A stretch of 64,000 nucleotides of DNA from Luzula sylvatica (GCA_946800325.1 OX326956.1:38719082-38783081); one strand, 5' to 3'. Shown: positions 9,499 through 21,008, counted from the stretch's first letter. Notes: generated by a model from the letters alone, not told the origin. Translations and numbers: made by a program.

Positions 9499-12441
9499 TC
9501 ATTGTGAGGTGTCGTTGGGCTTTAGAGATTGCTCCTCCATCCACCCGGTTTCGAAGTTTGCGTGGTAGTGCTTGAGTCGATGACCGTTCACTTTGAATGA
9601 TTTGCTCGTTCCTTCGCTTCGAATTTCGACAACTCCAAATGTAGTCACATTGGTGACCACAAAGGGGCCGATCCATCGGGATTGAAGTTTTCCGGGGAAA
9701 AGTTTGAGACGAGAGTTGAATAACAACACTCTTTCCCCTTCTTGGAATTCTTTCTTTTGAATCATTCGGTCATGGAACCTCTTTGCTTTTGCCTTGCACG
9801 AGCTCGAATTATCGTAGGCCTCTTGCCGGAATTCGTCTAGCTCGAGTAATTGAAGCTTACGCGCCGATGCGTCCTTCGGGTAGTCGAGGGCCAATTGCTT
9901 GATCGCCCAAAAGGCTTTGTGCTCTAATTCGACCGGGAGATGGCACGCCTTTCCGTACACGAGTTTGAAAGGAGTCATACCTATTGGCGTTTTGAAGGCG
10001 GTACGATACGCCCAAAGTGCGTCGCCTAGTCGAGAACTCCAATCCTTTCGTGTCGGGTTCACCACTTTTTCCAAAATAGATTTTATTTCTCGATTCGAAA
10101 CCTCCGCTTGGCCGTTTGTTTGAGGATGATACGCGGTTGAGGTTCGATGGCTCACATGGTATTTTTCGAGGAGGCTTTGGAGATATCGATTGCAAAAATG
10201 GGATCCTCGATCGCTTATGAGAACTCTTGGTATGCCGAATCGTTGAAAGATATTCTTTTTTAAAAAGTCTACCACCGTTTTTGAATCCGCGTGCCTTGTT
10301 GGTATTGCCTCCACCCATTTGGTAACATAATCTACACACAACAAGATGTAAGTATAGCCAAAAGACGATGGAAACGGGCCCATGAAATCAATGCCCCAAA
10401 CATCGAATGGTTCACACACATAGATTGAATTGAGGGGCATTTGATTTCTACGGCTCAAGTTCCCCGTCTTTTGGCAATTTCCACAACCTTTCACAAAGTT
10501 TGCAACGTCTTTATGCAAGGTTGGCCAATAAAATCCACATTCTTGTACCTTGTGTGTGGTACGTGCAATACCGAAATGTCCACCACATTGTAATGTATGA
10601 CAAAAGGAAAGGATAGATTGTACCTCATTTTGGTGCACACATTTTCGAATTACTTGGTCGGCACAAATGCGGAAAAGGATCGGGTCTTCCCAAACGTAGA
10701 ATCGAGCGTTGCTTTTCATCTTATCGCGTTGTGCCTTGGAGAAGCTCGGGGGAAAATTCTTCGTGACGATGTAGTTTGCAAGGTCGGCGTACCATGGCGC
10801 TTCGACTTGAGCCGCGAGAACGTGTTCCTCGGGGAATTCCTCGCGAATCGGAACAAGATCTTCGATTTTCAATGGAAGCCGACTCAAATGATCCGCCACG
10901 AGATTCTCGCATCCCTTTTTGTCCTTGATCTCTAGGTTGAATTCTTGAAGCAAAAGGATCCATCGAAGCAATCTCGGTTTGCACTCCTTTTTCTTCATCA
11001 AGTGTCTCAACGCGCCGTGGTCCGAGAAGACTATCACTTTCGTACCTAAAAGATAAGAACGAAATTTCTCCAATGCAAACACAATTGCGAGGAGTTCCTT
11101 TTCGGTGGTGGTGTAGTTTCGTTGGGCATTGTCGAGAGACTTGGAGGCGTAGGCGATGACGTGGGGGTCTTTTCCTTCTCTTTGGCCAAGTACCGCCCCC
11201 ACACTTGTGTCGCTTGCGTCACACATTATTTCGAACGGTAGCTCCCAATTTGGCGACTTGATGATTGGTGCGGAGCAAAGCTTCTCTTTCAAATCGTCGA
11301 AGGATCTCTTGCACTTTTCCCCGAACTCGAATTTCTCGTCTTTCTTCAATAGTTGGCACATTGGTTGGGCGGTTTTCGAGAAGTCTTTGATGAAGCGCCT
11401 ATAGAATCCCGCATGGCCGAGAAAGGATCGCACGTCTTTTACCGTCTTTGGATACGGAAGTGTTTTGATTACGTCGATTTTCGCCTTGTCGACTTCCATT
11501 CCTTTCTCCGAGATCAAATGACCTAATACAATTCCATTGCTCACCATGAAGTGGCATTTCTCAAAATTTAAAACAAGGTTAGATTCAATGCACTTCTCGA
11601 GTATTTGGGACAAGTGATCTAGACACGAGTCGAATGAGTCCCCAAATACCGAGAAGTCGTCCATAAAGACCTCAATAAATTTCGAAATGTAATCACTAAA
11701 AATCGAAAGCATACACCTTTGAAAAGTTCCCGGTGCGTTGCAAAGGCCGAATGGCATGCGTCGGTACGCGAAGGTACCAAACGGGCACGTGAATGTGGTC
11801 TTCTCTTGATCTTCGGGTGCGACCGGTATTTGGAAATAGCCCGAAAATCCATCGAGGAAGCAATAGAACGGATTTCCCGCGAGTCTTTCTATCATTTGAT
11901 CGATGAATGGAAGCGGGAAGTGGTCCTTTTTCGTCGCCTTATTGAGCCTTCGGTAATCGATGCAAACTCGCCACCCGTTTTGAACTCGAGTCGGCACTTG
12001 ATCGCCTTCATTGTTCTCAACTATCGTCATCCCCGTCTTCTTCGGCACCACGTGTATGGGCGAGACCCATTTCGAATCGGCGATAGGGTAAATGATCCCC
12101 GCATCTAACAATTTAATCACCTCCTTTTTTACTACTTCCATCATGGGCGGATTGAGCCGCCTTTGTGGTTCTCGCGAAGGCTTAGCATCGTCCTCGAGGA
12201 TAATGCGGTGTGTGCACATGGAGGGACTAATGCCCGGAATGTCCGCGAGTGTCCACCCGAATGCCTTCTTGTTCCGTTTTAGCACTTCAACGAGTTTCTC
12301 TTCTTGTTCCTTTGCTAGACTCGAGGCAATTATCACCGGCAAGGTCTCCGCTTCATCCAAAAATACGTATTTTAGTCCAAAAGGTAGTGATTTTAGATCT
12401 AACCTTGGAGCTTGTTCGGTGGAAGGTGGAGCTCTTTGCAT
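9499..12441 (-). CDS. pol: Athila-type Pol: RT, RNase H, integrase (980 aa)
   Basis: An intact frame without stops, reading open to the junction at 12478. The first visible ATG is at 12441. Residues about 85-345 are reverse transcriptase ([11 protein letters not shown]; catalytic FMDD at 259-262 in the Athila-like context FMDDFSVFG). RNase H follows ([23 protein letters not shown]). Next comes the integrase HHCC zinc finger ([10 protein letters not shown] ... CGNCQKTGN) and the DDE core ([32 protein letters not shown]). The C-terminus has [12 protein letters not shown] integrase sequence. The N-terminus begins just before RT; protease is missing. The frame is unbroken, so it could have been functional recently. 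Confidence 0.93.
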   Translation of the reverse strand: MQRAPPSTEQAPRLDLKSLPFGLKYVFLDEAETLPVIIASSLAKEQEEKLVEVLKRNKKAFGWTLADIPGISPSMCTHRIILEDDAKPSREPQRRLNPPMMEVVKKEVIKLLDAGIIYPIADSKWVSPIHVVPKKTGMTIVENNEGDQVPTRVQNGWRVCIDYRRLNKATKKDHFPLPFIDQMIERLAGNPFYCFLDGFSGYFQIPVAPEDQEKTTFTCPFGTFAYRRMPFGLCNAPGTFQRCMLSIFSDYISKFIEVFMDDFSVFGDSFDSCLDHLSQILEKCIESNLVLNFEKCHFMVSNGIVLGHLISEKGMEVDKAKIDVIKTLPYPKTVKDVRSFLGHAGFYRRFIKDFSKTAQPMCQLLKKDEKFEFGEKCKRSFDDLKEKLCSAPIIKSPNWELPFEIMCDASDTSVGAVLGQREGKDPHVIAYASKSLDNAQRNYTTTEKELLAIVFALEKFRSYLLGTKVIVFSDHGALRHLMKKKECKPRLLRWILLLQEFNLEIKDKKGCENLVADHLSRLPLKIEDLVPIREEFPEEHVLAAQVEAPWYADLANYIVTKNFPPSFSKAQRDKMKSNARFYVWEDPILFRICADQVIRKCVHQNEVQSILSFCHTLQCGGHFGIARTTHKVQECGFYWPTLHKDVANFVKGCGNCQKTGNLSRRNQMPLNSIYVCEPFDVWGIDFMGPFPSSFGYTYILLCVDYVTKWVEAIPTRHADSKTVVDFLKKNIFQRFGIPRVLISDRGSHFCNRYLQSLLEKYHVSHRTSTAYHPQTNGQAEVSNREIKSILEKVVNPTRKDWSSRLGDALWAYRTAFKTPIGMTPFKLVYGKACHLPVELEHKAFWAIKQLALDYPKDASARKLQLLELDEFRQEAYDNSSSCKAKAKRFHDRMIQKKEFQEGERVLLFNSRLKLFPGKLQSRWIGPFVVTNVTTFGVVEIRSEGTSKSFKVNGHRLKHYHANFETGWMEEQSLKPNDTSQ

Positions 12442-12478
12442 CGGGATTTCGAGGTCTCTTAGAAAGAGTGCTTGATCT

Positions 12479-12955
12479 ATGCTTCGTTTGGAGAGAGTGG
12501 AAGGAGGGATAAATGGAGATGGTATAATTATATGTAGATGATGGCTAAGATACTCAATTAAGTATTACGGGTTTGATACTTGGGACTTTTTTACCATTAG
12601 ATTTGTATTTTTTTAATGATATATATATTCATCATTAATGATTGTCATATCAGTTTATGCCAATGTTTTAAATTGCGATATAGCGATCCATTGCGTTTGG
12701 ACTATAATTTACATATGATGACCGACATTGCACGATATTGCGGCGATATTTAGTTGTTTGCGGTATTGCGTTTTTGAAATATTTATTGTGATTTGTGCTA
12801 TGGCGGCGCAATTGCACCGCTATTTAAATCACTCGTTTATGCTAATCATTAAATGCACAAATCTCAAAGCAAATCTAATGGTAAAAAAATCTTAAGTATC
12901 AAACTCATGATACTTAATTAAATATCTTAGACAATCCTCTTATATGTATTATATG
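12479..12955 (+). repeat. direct duplication, right copy
   Basis: Near-identical to 3372-3846 and in the same orientation. It starts exactly where gypsy pol sequence stops. Unlike the left copy, it continues into the rest of the MITE-like repeat. Confidence 0.85.
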
Positions 12956-13330
12956 TATTATATTTATTTTTGAAATAATTTATATAAATATAACAAATTA
13001 ATTTTTAAAATTACGATAACATAAATTTTCAACATCAAAAAAATTTCAAAATATGATATTTTTGAAAATAATTATTTTTTTCTAAACATATTTTGTCATC
13101 ATCTCCATTTGATATATTACTTGAGATGTTCATTTCCCTTCCCTTTCTTTTCTCTTCTCTATTCCCAAACCAAGCAAGAAAATGTATTCTCTTCCCTTCC
13201 CTTCCCTTCCCTTCCCCTCATTTACCCCCCAAACCAAGTAAATCCTAAGGTGGTGTTTGGCAACGAGTAAGTAGAAGATAAAGTACTTTATTATTCTATT
13301 ATTTGCCAAACATAACTTACTTTATCAGGT
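12956..13330. mobile_element. right part of MITE-like repeat
   Basis: It continues the repeat interrupted at 3846: 12956-13330 matches 23380-23768. It contains CCCAAACCAAGCAAG (about 13165), runs of CTTCCC, CCCCAAACCAAGTAAATCC, and a small inner hairpin GTGTTTGGCAA/TTGCCAAACA (13253-13312). Non-coding. Confidence 0.55.
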
Positions 13331-13331
13331 A

Positions 13332-13361
13332 CTAGCGTTTTACCCGTGCAATTGCGCGGGT
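13332..13361 (-). mobile_element. Helitron-type 3' terminus
   Basis: On the minus strand a hairpin (ACCCGCGCAATTGCACGGGT, 13361-13342) is followed by AAAACG, CTAG (13335-13332) and host T. The host flank TTTATCAGGTA is intact and uninterrupted at 23760-23769, which gives an A/T empty site. The body should extend to higher coordinates and thus includes the pseudogene at 13586-14723. I could not find the 5' terminus. Confidence 0.65.
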
Positions 13362-13585
13362 CTCCTTTTTTCTTGTTGTTGTTTTTTAATTTAATTTCGG
13401 TTTTCGTGAACAATTTGAACGATTCTTGATCTTAAATATTTTTATTATTTTATACATCATCGGCAAACATATCGTATTTGTAACAGGCAAGTTGTTTGTT
13501 TTTTGTATTTTTTTTCCATTCAAGTATATATAATGACACTCAAACATATAAAGTTAGTAAAGTGTAAGTAACATCCAAACCATGT

Positions 13586-14723
13586 CTAAATAAATACAAA
13601 ACAATCGTGTGGATCATCCGTTGTGATCAAATCCATCCCACTTGATGAAAAAGAAACTTGTAATGATGCATTAGTTCCTTGATGAACATTAGTTCCTTGC
13701 ATGCGCACCTTCACTGCCACTTTCAACGAAACCTAAATATATGACACAATTAATACAAATGTCACTATTTAAAAAATGAAGCATTATAATAATAGTTATT
13801 ATTAAATTTACATAAACCTGTTTAGAAACATTCGCAATACCACTTGCAATGACATCACATTTCGTTATTCCTCTGAAAATGTTGACTGTAATAGCCTTCT
13901 CTTTATCTGAAGGCAATATCTTACGGGCCTCCACAATCTAACGGAACGCAAAAATGAAAACAAAAATAATTTCATAAATTGAAAATAAGAAATTGAAGAG
14001 AGAGAGGGTAAGACTGTAAACCTTGGCTTTCAGAATCATTACCATCAACATCGAGGAAATTTGCAGGGGTGACCCCATGAAGTTTGATAATATCCATGTT
14101 AGCGATTGCCAAACTCCCGTTAACCATGCATTATATTTCTCCATCCAATCCAATATAATTCAAATCCGCTTTTGATGCAGTAACATGTCTATTTAATACA
14201 ATAATAATCATTATTACATCGTTAATATTAGGGAAATTTACACATTTACCCTTCTAAAAATAAAATTACCCTCTCCAGTCTCAAAATGTTATATTAGTTT
14301 AACAAATCGATATCAAGTTATCGTAAGTTTTGAAAGGATAAATATGATATTATAAATACTTTCTCGGGGGTCATATTGGCAAGATTCATGGAGGGCAAAG
14401 ATGTCTTTTTGCCCAAATGCAGCATTATCGTCAAAATTAAATTTCTCATAAGTAGCAACCAGCTGGTTATCTGCGGTCTCCGCAATAGGATTAATCAACC
14501 AAAACAATTAGATAAATTCTACCATTTTGCAAATATGCCTGAAAAGTGAAGTAAAATACCAAATAAGTATCTCGAGCATCTTACAATCGGTTTTGGAGAG
14601 AAGTTCGTATAATTTCTAGACTTGTTCGATGCAGAATTTTTTATCGGCTCCTTTTGGGGCGATACCTTCCACCACTTTGGCCGCATCTTCTTCAGTAATT
14701 TCCTTGAACGCATCAATTGGAAT
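13586..14723 (-). pseudogene. succinyl-CoA ligase (ADP-forming) beta-subunit gene fragment
   Basis: The mitochondrial TCA-cycle enzyme converts succinyl-CoA to succinate with ATP formation. Five exons of the C-terminal half are readable on the minus strand. 14723-14571: IPIDAFKEITEEDAAKVV. 14495-14360: NPIAETADNQLVATYEKFN. 14183-14022: ADLNYIGLDGEI, then [17 protein letters not shown]. 13937-13818: IVEARKIL ... [10 protein letters not shown]. From 13732: [16 protein letters not shown]. Introns are retained, so this is a DNA-level copy, not a retrocopy. It is dead: in-frame TAG after CIEQV, TAA after GLDGEI, donor GAG|AT instead of GT at 14570, and poor acceptors before the second and third exons. 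The N-terminal half was not found. Orientation matches the Helitron-type terminus at 13332. Confidence 0.85.
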
Positions 14724-14869
14724 CTAAATTTCAATTTCAATTTCAAAAAATAATCAGATGGCCATGACGCGGAAGCGTGTGAAAAGCAGAATTTCTATAG
14801 AATTACCCATTTTAAGATGCTGCAAATGAAGCAAAACAACACGCATATTTCACCGATACTCATCATCGG

Positions 14870-14980
14870 CCCAAACTACTTAATAAACACGCACGACATT
14901 GAGTTCTTCCCAAGTATAGCTCCTAGCCAAATAACGCTGCACATGTTCGTTATAATCAGTCCTTTACGATTTTCATAATT
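14870..14980 (-). other. short exon-like fragment, unidentified
   Basis: The minus strand reads NEHVQRYLARSYTWEELNV and on to VVRVY, then a stop. It looks like degraded coding sequence lying upstream of the succinyl-CoA ligase exons. I do not recognise the family. Confidence 0.25.
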
Positions 14981-15504
14981 ACATCCGATGGGGAAATTTA
15001 GTTTGTTCTCTTTTTATCCTTGAATTTCTCAACCTTCTTAACCTAATCAAAACAAACAGTAATAAATAAAATCTTAAAAAGATAAAAGTGAAATTAAGAT
15101 TATAATGCGAAAGTTGGACTCACAAAATTTTAAACAACATTAGTATTTCCAATTTTATCGGAATATCCACGCAATGATAATGACCTAAAATTTGCAAAAC
15201 AAAAAAAAATGCTTAAAGTTTAAGAATAAAAAAGAAAATTTTAAAAATGCTGAAAAAAAACTTAAAATTTACGGAAAAAAAAAACAAAAACGTTGGAACT
15301 TGCCGAAGAAAACGGGTAAAAACTGAAAATCACGAAATAGTCCTTAAAAATCACTGTAATTAAAATAAAACCCAAATATGTCAAGTATCATAAATGTTTG
15401 GAACGTTTGATAATTTGAACATATGGTTCTTCAAACACAAAGCATAATTCTATTTACCGAGACAAAAGAAACACTAATAATAATAATAATAAATACTAAA
15501 AAAC

Positions 15505-15972
15505 AATAAAAATAAAGCTCAAAATTGGACAGAAATTGGAACAAAACACAAAAGGTGCTGAAATTTGAAAATAACCCTTGCAATTGCTGAAATTTAGCAG
15601 AAACTCTAAAATGATAAAATACCGAACCCTTAATACCCTGAACTGAAAAATGCTAAAAGTTTAAAAATAACCCCTAAAATTGTTGAAATTGAAAATCAAT
15701 CCCTATACACAAAATGTTGAAAATTACCAAAAAAACAATAAAAAAAAGAATCTCAAAATTGGACAGAAATTGCAACAAAACACAAAAGGTGCTGAAATTT
15801 GAAAATAACCCTTGCAATTGCTGAAATTTAGCAGAAACTCTAAAATGATAAAATACCGAACCCTTAATACCCTGAACTGAAAAATGCTAAAAGTTTAAAA
15901 ATAACCCCTAAAATTGTTGAAATTGAAAATTAATCCCTATAGACAAAATGTTGAAAATTACCAAAAAAAAGT
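15505..15972. repeat. 235-bp tandem duplication
   Basis: The sequence from AAAATTGGACAGAAATTG (15521) repeats from 15756 with very few changes. The text is purine-rich with many short GAAAATTG/TGCTGAAA motifs throughout 15180-16020. Non-coding. Confidence 0.85.
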
Positions 15973-16084
15973 CCTCGAAAATGCTCAAAATTCAGGAAGT
16001 CCTTAAAAATTTCATAAATTTGAAATAAAAATCAAATAATGGTGTTGGAAAAAAAATAGTAATAATTAATGATTAAATCGGATG

Positions 16085-16790
16085 TAGCTAATTGAAAATT
16101 TATCACTCTGTATTATCTACTTATTCCTATTTAATTAACCTGACATGGATCGAACGGCTAAAGCGGCAAATACTTATCACCAGCCCATACTTTGCCCCTC
16201 CTAGTGTTGCTATCACTCGGCGCCTACAACACCTGGTGTCACTATGGCCCAGAGGCTGCTCCGACTCACATCACCATTGCCCAGTGCATACTCCACCTTG
16301 CGCTGTTATAGTTTCACGACTCGAGCGTACCGACTGGTCCGCCTCGTGCCAGTACCTGCTCGAACCTCTGTGCAAGAATGAGATTCAAGCGCGACAACTT
16401 TCTTCTAGGGATGGCAATCGAGTCCCAATTAAGCGTCAATCGAGTCCATCTTTCACATCTCCTCGAACCTTGGCTAGGGTTTGCTCCAAGTCCCAATCGA
16501 GTTCATCTTTGAACCTGAAATTTGTCCAAATTATCCAATTATATCCCTGAAAATAACTTCAAAAATGGACAAAAATGGGGAAAAAAAACACACGCACAAA
16601 TGTCGAAAATTTGCATCTTACTGCTGGGCCTCGGCTAGGGTCTGCTCCAGCATCTGAGATGACCTCGGCCAGTGGTTGTTCCGTCATTCAAACCCTACTG
16701 CAGAGCCTCTCATCGAACAATACTTGTCTTTATCTGGTGATTCGTGATTTTCGGCCCAAATCGAGTTTGTTTTTGTGCAAGAAAATTGAT
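16085..16790. other. no gene recognised; GC-richer text with open frame
   Basis: Frames at 16092-16550 and 16575-16871 are open, but their products resemble no family I know. The second frame merely runs into the HIPP tail at 16791. It is probably transposon or captured sequence. Confidence 0.3.
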
Positions 16791-16908
16791 CAATACAATG
16801 TGCATACCCTGGAGAAAAACCCAAATGTGTGTGTCATTTGTGGATACATTGATTATTACATAAGAGGATGAAATATATCAATATATGGTGTACTGTTTTG
16901 TATATAAA
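16791..16908 (+). pseudogene. HIPP: HIPP copy A0, remnant of last exon and 3' flank
   Basis: It encodes QYNVHTLEKNPNVCVIC followed by GYIDYY, the C-terminal tail of the HIPP family seen in copies A2 and A4. The HMA exons are absent. The 3' flank up to TTTTGTATATAAA is collinear with A2 (27118-27170), is interrupted by a Helitron at 16909, and resumes at 18834. The TGTGGA after CVIC lacks the stop present in A4 (TGCTGA), so even this tail would read through. Confidence 0.75.
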
Positions 16909-18833
16909 CTAGCTTTCTTCCCGCGCAATTGCCTGGAGGTCTTCAGTCTGTCATGATTTTATTTTTCTCAATACGTAATTAGATTCTACATTTTTTTTAT
17001 CTGCTTGTACACACATAAAAAAAAATCTATCTTTTTGTAAATTTCAAAAAAACTGATCCTCTACCAAACTTTTATTTCCTAATACTCTTATGAAAGATCT
17101 TAAAAACAAACGGACAAAAATACACTTCTATTTTCAAATTTAATAATTAAAAATATATTTTTATTATTTTTTATTAATTTTATTACTTTTAAGAAAATTC
17201 ATAAACATTTTTAACATGCAGTGATTACAAAAAAAATATAATAATTACAAATTGAGTTTATATAATTTTAATATTTCATTTATTATGTATGAAAAAATAA
17301 CATCGGGTAATAATAAAATAAACAATAATAAATAAACATCTTGAAAATATATTAATAGAAAAATATCGGTTTAAACATCTGGTTTTTTTTATTTTCATTC
17401 TCTTTTTATTTATTTCTTTAATAGTTTCATGATATTTTATTTTTCAAATATTTGGAATGTGTTTTTGTAATATTGTTGTTCATTTTATTATTATTTTATG
17501 TTAGTTTTGCAAAGAAAAAATGCAAAGGTCAAAATGTTAAAATTATGTAAATAAAATATATAATAACTTTTTTAAAATTATTATATGGTACCAAAATTTA
17601 GGACTTTATTAACATTATTAAAAAATAACATGTACATATGTAAATTATTAAATTTGATGACATGGAGGAACCAAATGAGAGAAATTTTCTTAACTTTATA
17701 CATATACAAAATGTAAATTAAAACTAAAAAGGACCAACATATAAATAAAAAGGACCGAAATATAAATTAAAATGTAAAAAAGGACTGAAATGTAAATAAA
17801 AAAGGACCAAAATGTTAATAAAAAAGAACAAAATATAAACTTAAATTAAAAAGGACCAAAATATAAATAAAAGGGACGAAAATGTAAATTCAAAAATGTA
17901 AAAAAGGACCGAAATATAAATAAAAGAGGATCAAAATATAAATAAAAAGGACCAAAATATAAATAAAAAGAACCAAAATATAATTTTAAAATTCAAAAGG
18001 ATCAAAATGTAAATTTAAAAAATATTATTTTTACAAAAAAGCCCCTGATGACGTGGCCTCATGTATGAGCTCCATTTCTTCCAACTTTATACATAAGTAT
18101 TTATTTCTTTAATAGTTTCATGATATTTTATTTTTCAAATATTTGGAATGTGTTTTTGTAATATTATTGTTCGTTTTATTATTATTTTATGTTAGTTTTG
18201 CAAATAAAAAATGCAAAGGTCAAAATGTTAAAATTATGTAAATAAAATATATAATAACTTTTTTAAAATTATTGTATGGTACCAAAATTTAGGACTTTAT
18301 TAACATTATTAAAAAATAACACGTACATATGTAAATTATTAAAATTTGATGACATGGAGCAACCAAATGAGAGAAATTTTCTTAACTTTATACATATACA
18401 AAATGTAAATTAAAACTAAAAAGGATCAACATATAAATAAAAAGTACAGAAATATAAATTAAAATATAAAAAAGGACTGAAATGTAAATAAAAAGGACCA
18501 AAATGTTAATAAAAAGAACCAAAATATAAACTTAAATTAAAAAGGACCAAAATATAAATAAAAAGGACCAAAATGTATATTCAAAAATGTAAAAAAGGAC
18601 CGAAATATAAATAAAAGAGGATCAAAATATAAATAAAAATGACCAAAATGTAAATTTTTAAAGTAAAAAGGACCAAAGTGTAAATAAAAAGGAGCAAAAT
18701 GTAATTTTTAAATTAAAAAGGACCAAAATGTAAATTTAAAAATATTTATTTTACAAAAAAACCCCTGATGACGTGGCCTCATGTATGAGCTCCATAAAAA
18801 AAATTCTTCCAACTTTATACATAAGTATAATAA
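16909..18833 (-). mobile_element. Helitron-like element (1.9 kb)
   Basis: On the minus strand the 3' end is a hairpin around GCAATTGCGCGGG (16936-16920), a spacer, CTAG (16912-16909) and host T. The host sequence on both sides is continuous in HIPP copy A2 at 27158-27185 (TATATAAATAAGAAGATG), a clean empty site between A and T. The opposite end reads TTATTATACTTATG on the minus strand; the usual TC start is not obvious. There is no Rep/helicase ORF, so it is non-autonomous. Confidence 0.7.
17408..18815. repeat. internal 0.69-kb direct repeat with GGACCAAAAT minisatellite
   Basis: 17408-18080 and 18099-18815 are two copies in direct orientation, each starting TTTATTTCTTTAATAG and ending with GACGTGGCCTCATGTATGAG. 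Each holds a run of units of about 18-20 bp of the form AAAAGGACCAAAATRTAAAT. Confidence 0.85.
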
Positions 18834-19013
18834 TAAGAAGATGAAATATATCAATATATGGTGTACTGTTTTGTTTTGTTCAGTTTCTATAAAAAAAATT
18901 GTGCCTTACCATATAAACTAAAATGAAAACTCAATCAATGCTGCAAAATTAATTTATCAAGTAAATTTACAAAACAAAAAATACACCTTATAATTAGTAG
19001 TTAATTAGTTATA

Positions 19014-19060
19014 CTAAGAAAATACTCGCGTTACGCAACGAGCATGTTAAGTATGTTTTT
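19014..19060 (-). mobile_element. degenerate Helitron-like 3' end
   Basis: The minus strand has CGTTGCGTAACGCGAG followed by TATTTTCTTAGT, close to the hairpin-CTAGT layout but with CTTAG. The same feature lies at 27359-27400 downstream of copy A2, so it predates the A-B pair duplication. Confidence 0.35.
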
Positions 19061-20998
19061 CATTATAATATAATATAAACATTTATATGCTAATACTAAT
19101 AATTTCATCTCAAAATAAAATTATTTTTTTAGTTTCTATTAGGTTTTTAAAATTATTTAATCTACTTAGTATTATATGGAATTCTTATAGTTGTAATATT
19201 TTTAAAAATAAATAATAATACTTAAAATTCTATTATATAAATACGTATTTTTTTTTCATTTTACTTTCTTACATAATATCATTACAAATTATTACAAATT
19301 AAAAGTATAGTGAAAGGTACATGTGAATTATGCTAATATGGATATCAAACTAAATAGAAAATTGAAACGAATATATTTGATGGATTTTTAAATTAAAGTT
19401 CTAAAAAAATATTAATATATATTGTATGTTTATAATATTATATATTAATTTATTAGTATTTCCTATATAAATGTTTACATCACTAGACCATAATAATTTG
19501 TGTGCATTTGTTGTTCTAAGAAATCTTAACTCCTAGTTGCACATGTGTGAACATGCCAAGGGTTTCATTGAACTTTAAGAAGAAGTATTAATTAATATTA
19601 ATTTGAACTTAAACCGTTTTGAAAGGTGATAGTAGCTAAGGGTTTCATTGAACTTTAAGAAGAAGTATTAATTAATATTAATTTGAACTTAAACCGTTTT
19701 GAAAGGTGATAGTAGCCAAGGGTTTCATTGAACTTTAAGAAGAAGTATTAATTAATATTAATTTGAACTTAAACCGTTTTGAAAGGTGATAGTACCATCA
19801 ATCCATCATGCCTATAAAGTCCAATTTGGATTACTCTTAAAACATTTCGATCCAACGAGTTATTTTGAGAAATCTTTGTCATGTTTATTAACCTTTGGGT
19901 TTGAAATTAGTTATTAAACATAAAGGTCCAAAATGACCTAATCTTTTCATAGCAAAGTATAGATTGATCATAATCTTTTATGCTGTAAAAAAACTGACAA
20001 GTTGATTTCATCATCTGTGTTACGCAAGTTCTCCACAAGTTGCAATTACTAAGAATCTCTTAATCTCTGTTTAGCGACTTAATTATTGTTCACAAATCAC
20101 AATCACGACTTAATCTATTAATCACATATTACACTATCACATATGACATAACAGAGAGAATGCAACAACAGAATTATGGAGACGCCGACGCGTTCTACTA
20201 TAAATTAAACAAAAAATATAAGAATGATTCCCGTAATATACAGACAAAATACATCGCTATTTGGTAGTAATTATTATAATTATAAAAAAAGAAGTTGTTA
20301 TTGACTCCATCCATCGAAAGGTCTTGGATCGTGATTGATCAGGTGTTATAGTTCTTCTCCATTTTCAACCAAGAATGGCCACTCTCCGAGCATATATTTT
20401 GAACTCATGGAGATTGGAATTTTTAAAACAAGTTTTAAAATATATTTTCAGCTCATTTATAAATTTATACGGATTTGATATTTATCTGTATGATGTATTT
20501 TTAAGTCGAGTTTAACAAAGTTATTTTCATTTCTTATTTATTTTGCCCAATCGATTGTTGATGATCAACTCAAAAAATTTGGCCTGTATAAATTTACTTG
20601 ATTCTTCATATTATATAAAAACAATATTTGTGATACAGTCTATTTTTGTTTTTTGAGATTATATTTTGGAAAAGAGCACTCTTTACTATTGATGAACAAA
20701 ACAAAAAAAACAAAAAAAAAAGAAGAAGAAGGGAAAGCTCCATTTAGGACAGAACAGAGACATTTGAGATCTTCTCCACGAAGGAACCTATTTTTCCAAT
20801 TAAATATTTGTTTTTAATTAAAAGATAATAATAATTGCTTTTGATTGGATGATTGGAAGAGGAGACGAGGACTGACTTCGAAAATTAATCTCGTCATTGT
20901 TTATTTGTTTTTTCAAGAGAGAAGCAAAATTGGTTATTTCCTGATGGTCTTCCAAAAGGAGACTAGGATTGACTTCCAAAAGTAATCGCGTCATTGCT
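19061..20998. other. intergenic/promoter region upstream of HIPP B1
   Basis: AT-rich. 19061-19500 matches 27400-28120, but the latter carries about 455 bp more (27469-27924). 20190-20820 matches 28130-28790, upstream of B3. The part from about 19800 onward also resembles the upstream region of A2 (24750-25150). No ORF was recognised. Confidence 0.6.
19557..19796 (+). repeat. three tandem 80-bp units
   Basis: GGTTTCATTGAACTTTAAG recurs at 19561, 19641 and 19721, exactly 80 bp apart. The units are almost identical, so amplification is recent. It lies upstream of HIPP B1 and is not seen upstream of B3. Confidence 0.95.
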
Positions 20999-21000
20999 AC

Positions 21001-21008
21001 TATAAATA
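21001..21008 (+). promoter_or_regulatory. TATA box of HIPP B1
   Basis: TATAAATA lies 93 bp upstream of the ATG, inside a motif (ACTATAAATACACCT) kept in all four complete copies. Confidence 0.7.

Larger units (their letters stand above)
4417..12478 (-). mobile_element. Athila-type Ty3/gypsy element, permuted, single LTR
   Basis: Read on the minus strand the order is RT-RNaseH-integrase (12478-9499), non-coding region, polypurine tract (7796-7782), one LTR (7781-6200), primer-binding site (6197-6181), gag (6069-4417). A normal element would be LTR-PBS-gag-PR-RT-RH-IN-PPT-LTR. The aspartic protease, with its DTGA/DSGA-type motif, is absent from both ends, so both breakpoints fall in the gag-pol junction. 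This is the order expected from a one-LTR circle opened near the protease, or from the middle of a tandem of two elements sharing an LTR. Both ORFs are open, so the copy is young. It is flanked by the 475-bp direct duplication. No env-like ORF is present. Confidence 0.85.

Noticed and set aside
4417..12478. Two independent unrelated gypsy fragments lying next to each other
   Set aside because: One LTR borders both PPT and PBS with correct spacing, and gag and pol end at complementary positions. A permuted single copy or a shared-LTR tandem is more economical.
9857..12512. Many long plus- and minus-strand frames overlapping the gypsy pol
   Set aside because: They are shadows of the intact 980-codon Pol frame, which has all RT/RH/IN motifs.
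16575..16871. 98-codon open frame that runs into the HIPP tail CVIC
   Set aside because: The first 70 codons match nothing and the join to the HIPP tail is a chance in-frame fusion at the edge of a remnant. There is no stop after CVIC, no HMA domain, and no promoter.
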